Shown here one piece after another: positions 14,596-18,421 of a DNA stretch of 18,421 nt. The stretch is from JAIRNF01 sp031550925 (GTDB taxonomy: Bacteria; Bacteroidota; Bacteroidia; Bacteroidales; UBA932). Below the pieces are notes generated by a model. It was not told the DNA's origin and did no database searches. It worked only from the letters and a program-made list of their open reading frames with translations. The translations under genes were made by a program, and so were the position numbers. The stretch is taken from assembly GCA_031550925.1 (NCBI GenBank), contig JAVBOE010000106.1, positions 1-18,421 of the forward strand, in the 5' to 3' direction. Position 1 is the stretch's first letter. Each line of letters begins with the position of its first letter.

Positions 14596-14622
14596 AACCC
14601 GGTTTTGCTGGGTTTTCTTTTT
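14596..14622 (+). terminator. Strong intrinsic terminator, 387 nt after ispG
   Basis: AACCCGG (14596-14602), a 5-nt loop and CTGGGTT (14608-14614) form a 7-bp stem with one G-T pair. It is followed by TTCTTTTTT, a typical rightward terminator. It could end read-through from the ispG cluster or a separate short RNA. Confidence 0.75.
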
Positions 14623-14677
14623 TGTTTGCTTCAAGTTCGTTTATCGCAAGTTCGAAATGTTAAAATAAAATACCCCT

Positions 14678-14691
14678 ATTCAGTACTGAAT
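14678..14691. promoter_or_regulatory. Perfect 14-bp palindrome upstream of nrdJ
   Basis: ATTCAGTACTGAAT is its own reverse complement. A second outer dyad, CTATTCA at 14676 paired with TGAATAG ending at 14706, overlaps it. Such a dyad could bind a dimeric repressor or be part of a structured leader; no regulator is recognised. Confidence 0.4.
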
Positions 14692-14742
14692 TTGTAATTT
14701 GAATAGCCTCTTTTTTAAAGCCCCTGATAACTAGCGGCGAAA

Positions 14743-14808
14743 GTCCATTCGTTGATAATCTGTTAATAAATCGAAGGACAAAAATGCAACGTTCGAAGTT
14801 AATCGTTG
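14743..14808 (+). other. Possible structured leader stems upstream of nrdJ
   Basis: GTCC-A-TTCG (14743-14751) pairs with CGAAGGAC (14772-14779) over 8 bp with one bulged A. A second stem, CAACG (14787-14791) with CGTTG (14804-14808), follows at once. With the hairpin at 14824 they make three successive stems before nrdJ. The stems are short, and the structure is inferred by eye only. Confidence 0.35.
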
Positions 14809-14823
14809 TAAACTTGTATTCAC

Positions 14824-14864
14824 AAAAACCCTACCGAAGCAGAACAGCTGTGGTGGTTTTTTTT
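14824..14864 (+). terminator. Terminator-like hairpin with T8 tract in the nrdJ leader
   Basis: AAAAACC (14824-14830) and ACC (14833-14835) pair with GGT-GGTTTTT (14852-14861) around a loop holding CAGCTG, with a 2-nt bulge on the 5' side. The 3' arm is part of eight consecutive T. It lies 52 nt before the preferred nrdJ start, so it may be an attenuator and not the end of a gene; the lower stem is only A-T pairs. Confidence 0.45.
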
Positions 14865-14916
14865 GCCAGCTAACACAAGCCTAACTATTAGTTACACAAA
14901 TATTTACCTATACGTC

Positions 14917-17514
14917 ATGTATACCTATAACGATACAGCAGTAATGAGCCCGAAAGAAACAAAGCAACCGAAAGAAAAGGTAGAAAAGAAAGTAGCAACC
15001 TACAATTACGATGATATAATTGAAGCAAGCAAAGCTTACTTTGAGGGCGACGAGTTGGCGGCTACCGTTTGGTTGAGTAAATATGCTTTAAAAGATTCGT
15101 ATGGCAACATTTACGAAGTAAGTCCGGACGATATGCACCGTCGTTTGGCAAAAGAATTTACCAGAATAGAAAATAAGTATGCTAATCCGCTAACCGAAGA
15201 TGAGATATACGAAGTTCTTAAAGACTTTAAGTATATCGTTCCTCAAGGTGGACCAATGACGGGTATTGGCAATGAGTATCAAATAGCATCTTTATCTAAC
15301 TGCTTTGTAATTGGACATCAGGGCGAGTCGGATTCTTATGGAGGTATCATGCGCTTAGATGAAGAGCAGGTGCAGCTTATGAAACGTCGTGGTGGTGTTG
15401 GTCACGATCTTTCTAATATTCGTCCTACTGGTAGTCCGGTAATGAACAGTGCGCTGAACTCAACTGGTATCGTGCCTTTTATGGAACGTTACTCAAACTC
15501 AACGCGCGAGGTTGCTATGGATGGACGTCGTGGCGCGTTAATGCTCAGCTTATCTATAAAGCATCCCGATGCGGAACGCTTTATTGATGCTAAGATGGAA
15601 AGTGGAAAAGTTACAGGCGCAAACGTTTCTGTTAGAATTGACGATGAGTTTATGCGCTGTGTAATCAACGGCAAACCATATACTCAGCAATATCCAGTAG
15701 AGAGCAAAAATCCTAAGTATAAGATAGAAATAGATGCTCAGCAGTTATGGAAAAAGATTATTCATAATGCTTGGAAATCAGCAGAACCCGGAGTTCTATT
15801 CTGGGATACAGTTATTCGCGAAGCTATTCCCGATTGCTATTCCGATCTTGGATATAAAACTGTTTCTACAAACCCTTGCGGAGAAATTCCGCTTTGTCCT
15901 TATGATAGCTGTCGCCTTATAGCCATCAACCTATACAGCTATGTTGAAAATCCGTTTACAGATAAGGCAACCTTCAACATGGAGCTGTTTAAAAAGCATG
16001 TGGGTATTGCCATGCGTATGATGGACGATCTTATTGATCTTGAGCTTGAAAAGATAGATGCGATTATTACTAAGATTGCAAATGATCCCGAAGACGACTC
16101 GATTAAACGTGTTGAGCGCGAACTTTGGGAAAAGATAAGGGATAAAGCAATTAACGGACGCCGTACAGGTTTAGGCATTACAGCCGAAGGCGATATGCTT
16201 GCAGCTATGGGTATTCGTTACGGTTCGGACGAAGGTATAGACTACGCTGTTGAAATACAGAAAACGTTGGCTATTGAAGCTTATCGTCAATCTGTTGTTA
16301 TGGCAAAAGAACGTGGTCCATTCCCAATTTTCGAAGCTAAGCGTGAAGCAAATAACCCAATGATTATGCGTATTGCGCGCGAGGATGAAGATTTATATGA
16401 AGAGATGGTTCGTCACGGTCGCCGTAATATTTCGTTGCTAACAATTGCTCCTACTGGAACAACCAGCATGATGACACAGACAACTTCGGGTATCGAGCCT
16501 GTGTTCCTTCCGTTCTATAAGCGTCGTCGTAAGGTAAATCCCAACGACAAAAACGTAAAGGTTAGCTTTGTTGACGATGTTGGCGATAAGTGGGAAGAGT
16601 ACTACGTATTCCACCATAAGTTCCTTACATGGAGCGAGGCCAACGGCTACAACAAAGAAGATGTTCTGAAGTATGACGAAAAGCAAATAGAAGAGTTAGT
16701 GCAAAAGTCTCCTTACTACAAAGCAACCTCTAACGATGTTGACTGGGTAAGTAAGGTAAAAATGCAGGGCAAGATTCAGAAATGGGTAGATCACTCTATC
16801 AGCGTTACCGTTAACCTTCCGGAAGACACTACAGAGGCAATGGTTGCCGAGGTTTATAAAACAGCCTGGGAAAGCGGCTGTAAAGGTGTTACCGTATATC
16901 GTGACAGATCGCGTGCCGGTGTACTGGTTTCCGGAAAAGATAAGGATAAGAAGGAAAAAGAAAACGGCATGCCGACTAAGCGCCCTGAGTCTCTTGATGC
17001 AGAAGTTATCCGCTTTAAGAATGGTAACGAACAATGGATTGCGCTGGTTGGTTTATATAACGGTCGTCCATACGAGGTATTTACCGGTTTGGTAGATGAT
17101 GATATTCGTCCTATTCCTCGTGCGGTTACAATGGGTAAGATTCTTAAAGTAAAAGATGCCAACGGTTCTCGCTACGATTTTCAGTGGGTGGACAAGTTTG
17201 GCTATACAAATACGCTGGGCGGAATATCGCACATGTTCAACAAGGAGTATTGGAACTACGCAAAGCTTATATCGGGCGTACTGCGTAACAACATGCCGAT
17301 ACTTGATGTTGTAAACTTAGTTGCAGGACTTGAGCTTGATAACGAAACAATCAACACTTGGAAGAATGGGGTTGAGCGTGCATTAAAGCGCTACATTCCC
17401 GATGGAACCGAAGCAGAAAAAGGAGAGGCTTGCGGTAAATGCGGATCTCATGCGTTGGTTTATCAAGAAGGCTGCTTGGTTTGTAAAGACTGCGGATACT
17501 CAAAATGCGGCTAA
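14917..17514 (+). CDS. nrdJ: Coenzyme B12-dependent (class II) ribonucleotide reductase
   Basis: This 865-aa enzyme reduces ribonucleotides to deoxyribonucleotides with an adenosylcobalamin-generated thiyl radical, so it works with or without oxygen. Numbering from the ATG at 14917: SNCF holds C129, the N-terminal redox cysteine; NPCGE holds N319, radical-site C321 and E323; C332, 11 residues on, matches the partner redox cysteine of the Thermotoga enzyme (C322/C333 there). TGLGITAEGDMLAAMG and IAPTGTTSMMTQTTSGIEPVF follow. A TSCPD-type domain (FKNGNEQWIALVGLYNGRPYEVFTGL) precedes a tail with C839, C842, C853, C856, C859 and C864, a zinc ribbon plus redox tail. No ATP-cone is seen. The start is uncertain: ATG 14944 also fits, while TTG 14863 lies in the T-tract and is rejected. 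Confidence 0.93.
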   Translation: MYTYNDTAVMSPKETKQPKEKVEKKVATYNYDDIIEASKAYFEGDELAATVWLSKYALKDSYGNIYEVSPDDMHRRLAKEFTRIENKYANPLTEDEIYEVLKDFKYIVPQGGPMTGIGNEYQIASLSNCFVIGHQGESDSYGGIMRLDEEQVQLMKRRGGVGHDLSNIRPTGSPVMNSALNSTGIVPFMERYSNSTREVAMDGRRGALMLSLSIKHPDAERFIDAKMESGKVTGANVSVRIDDEFMRCVINGKPYTQQYPVESKNPKYKIEIDAQQLWKKIIHNAWKSAEPGVLFWDTVIREAIPDCYSDLGYKTVSTNPCGEIPLCPYDSCRLIAINLYSYVENPFTDKATFNMELFKKHVGIAMRMMDDLIDLELEKIDAIITKIANDPEDDSIKRVERELWEKIRDKAINGRRTGLGITAEGDMLAAMGIRYGSDEGIDYAVEIQKTLAIEAYRQSVVMAKERGPFPIFEAKREANNPMIMRIAREDEDLYEEMVRHGRRNISLLTIAPTGTTSMMTQTTSGIEPVFLPFYKRRRKVNPNDKNVKVSFVDDVGDKWEEYYVFHHKFLTWSEANGYNKEDVLKYDEKQIEELVQKSPYYKATSNDVDWVSKVKMQGKIQKWVDHSISVTVNLPEDTTEAMVAEVYKTAWESGCKGVTVYRDRSRAGVLVSGKDKDKKEKENGMPTKRPESLDAEVIRFKNGNEQWIALVGLYNGRPYEVFTGLVDDDIRPIPRAVTMGKILKVKDANGSRYDFQWVDKFGYTNTLGGISHMFNKEYWNYAKLISGVLRNNMPILDVVNLVAGLELDNETINTWKNGVERALKRYIPDGTEAEKGEACGKCGSHALVYQEGCLVCKDCGYSKCG

Positions 17515-17554
17515 CAAAAATTAGAACTCTTTGCAACAAATTTTTGATATGAAG

Positions 17555-17594
17555 AAAGCGGTGTAGAAATATTTCTAAACCGCTTTTGTTTTAT
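17555..17594 (+). terminator. Intrinsic terminator of nrdJ
   Basis: AAAGCGGT (17555-17562) pairs with ACCGCTTT (17579-17586); after one mismatch the stem continues with TAGAAA/TTTCTA (17564-17577). The 3' arm leads into TGTTTTATT. This is a strong stem 40 nt after the nrdJ stop. Confidence 0.8.
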
Positions 17595-17709
17595 TACCGA
17601 ATACCATAAACCCAATAAATAATTACATGTATAAGCAGGGTGTTTTTTATGATGTATGGTCTGAAAATTTTAATGAAAGTCTTTAAGTCTTAAAATCCTA
17701 AAGTCTATA

Positions 17710-18333
17710 TTAATCAACCTCTATATTTCCTTCGGCATCTGCTTTAAACGAATACTCATCGTAGCTAACCTGTGTTCTACGACCGCTTGTAGTAGATCCG
17801 GTTTTTGTTTGTGTGCTAAATTTATATACAACATCAGCAGGAGTATTGCCAAATTTAATTTCGCAATTACCTAAACCACTTGTTTGAATTTCTTCTTCCT
17901 CATATAAGAAATTAATAGCCTCAACTATTGAATTAATCATAGTGGTAACATCAACTTCTACGGGAGTATATCCCTTAAATGATTTTGATGGAGAAGGGCT
18001 TGTTCTTTCGTAAAAGCTGTTTTGTGTAACATCTCCCGATTTTACATCAATATCAATACCGCTAAGTTTATTAGTCTCAGGATCAACATAAATAATAGTT
18101 ATGCCATCTTTCATAAACGAAAAGCTTGAAGATGACCGAGAAAAAGAGAAATCGATTTCGTAAACAAGCATATCCGCAGGGATGTTCTTCTTGAGAAGTT
18201 CGTTTACTTCTTTTGCGCTTTCTACTTCTGTAAAATTTACTCCGTCGCTAAGCAAGCTGCAAGATGATACTGTGAAAACTAATAGTAATGCGGATAATAC
18301 AGAGATGGCTTTAATCTTAAAATTTGAAATCAT
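17710..18333 (-). CDS. Unknown lipoprotein
   Basis: The product is 207 aa from the ATG at 18333. Residues 1-24 make a lipoprotein signal: basic start (NFKIK), hydrophobic core, and the lipobox VSSC with C25 as the lipidated residue. The mature part has a short amphipathic helix (VESAKEVNELLKKNI), a Ser/Phe-alternating stretch (FSFSRSSSSFSFM) and alternating beta-type segments, with a Glu-rich EEEEI near residue 148. I do not recognise a family. An upstream in-frame start at 18390 would place 19 hydrophobic residues before the true signal and overlap the -7 element, so it is rejected. It converges on nrdJ and has its own promoter. Envelope location is inferred; no function is assigned. Confidence 0.75.
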   Translation of the reverse strand: MISNFKIKAISVLSALLLVFTVSSCSLLSDGVNFTEVESAKEVNELLKKNIPADMLVYEIDFSFSRSSSSFSFMKDGITIIYVDPETNKLSGIDIDVKSGDVTQNSFYERTSPSPSKSFKGYTPVEVDVTTMINSIVEAINFLYEEEEIQTSGLGNCEIKFGNTPADVVYKFSTQTKTGSTTSGRRTQVSYDEYSFKADAEGNIEVD

Positions 18334-18368
18334 AATTATGGGTTTAAATAAGTAAATAATTAAGAGCC

Positions 18369-18399
18369 CAAATATACAAACTATCAGCAAGTAGCTAAA
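18369..18399 (-). promoter_or_regulatory. Candidate promoter for the terminal lipoprotein
   Basis: On the minus strand TTTA (18396-18399), a 19-nt spacer and TATATTTG (18369-18376, exact TAnnTTTG) give a leader of about 30 nt before the ATG at 18333. The -33 element has one mismatch to TTTG. Confidence 0.55.
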
Positions 18400-18421
18400 A
18401 TATTTTATTAAAAATGCTGCT

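Noticed and set aside
14640..14864. Cobalamin riboswitch upstream of nrdJ
   Set aside because: I looked for the conserved B12-box and core segments (GCCACTG-like and AGxCAGGA-like) and did not find them; only generic stems are visible.
14891..14915. NrdR-box-like sequence (ACACAAATATTT) before nrdJ
   Set aside because: Only one half resembles the NrdR consensus; the second half is missing, there is no paired box, and the composition is simply AT-rich.
16696..17034. Leftward 112-codon and 102-codon reading frames opposite nrdJ
   Set aside because: They are antisense shadows of highly conserved nrdJ coding sequence.
1..18421. Search for defence, phage, toxin-antitoxin or secondary-metabolite systems
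   Set aside because: All long genes are housekeeping, envelope or domain-of-unknown-function proteins; no gene set typical of such systems is present.

Overview
The window looks like chromosomal DNA of a member of the Bacteroidota, most likely a Bacteroidales-type anaerobe or microaerophile; I cannot name a genus. The reasons are: a DUF4294 protein and a Big_5-type lipoprotein of the kind seen in this phylum, an oversized (606 aa) IspG, an ALDH4-like PruA, a coenzyme-B12-dependent ribonucleotide reductase, start codons without Shine-Dalgarno sequences, and several promoters matching the phylum's -7 element (TAnnTTTG). No rRNA, tRNA, insertion sequence, CRISPR array or phage gene was recognised. 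Most of the window is housekeeping sequence; the unusual content is in the gaps between genes.

Layout, left to right. The 3' part of a DUF2891 gene (cut by the window edge) and a secreted DUF4294 protein run rightward and converge on pruA (proline/P5C oxidation, minus strand). rpiB (pentose phosphate), truB (tRNA pseudouridine 55) and queA (queuosine synthesis) run rightward and converge on a pRiA4b ORF-3-like gene. dprA (natural transformation and recombination) converges on a degenerate Gfo/Idh/MocA-type oxidoreductase. That gene is divergent from pcm (isoaspartyl repair). A tight rightward cluster follows: Big_5 lipoprotein, small outer-membrane beta-barrel protein, ispG. A 707-bp gap full of repeats and hairpins leads to nrdJ, and an unknown lipoprotein on the minus strand closes the window.

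The main observation concerns intergenic repeats. A motif close to CACGATACAmGTATCAmGAA occurs just after the stop codons of pruA, rpiB, queA and ispG. It begins 3-14 nt past the stop and has the same orientation relative to the gene in all four cases. In two places it is followed about 80 nt later by a second palindromic motif (ATGGCACGTCnTGTC...), giving a composite element. A third family, made of GCTCC/GGAGC hairpins, forms a head-to-head inverted dimer downstream of ispG. The nrdJ leader holds several stems and a hairpin with a run of eight T just before the coding region, which could be an attenuator.

Several computed longest-ORF starts are too far upstream (truB, the pRiA4b-like gene, pcm, the beta-barrel gene, nrdJ and the last lipoprotein). 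Preferred starts are given with reasons.
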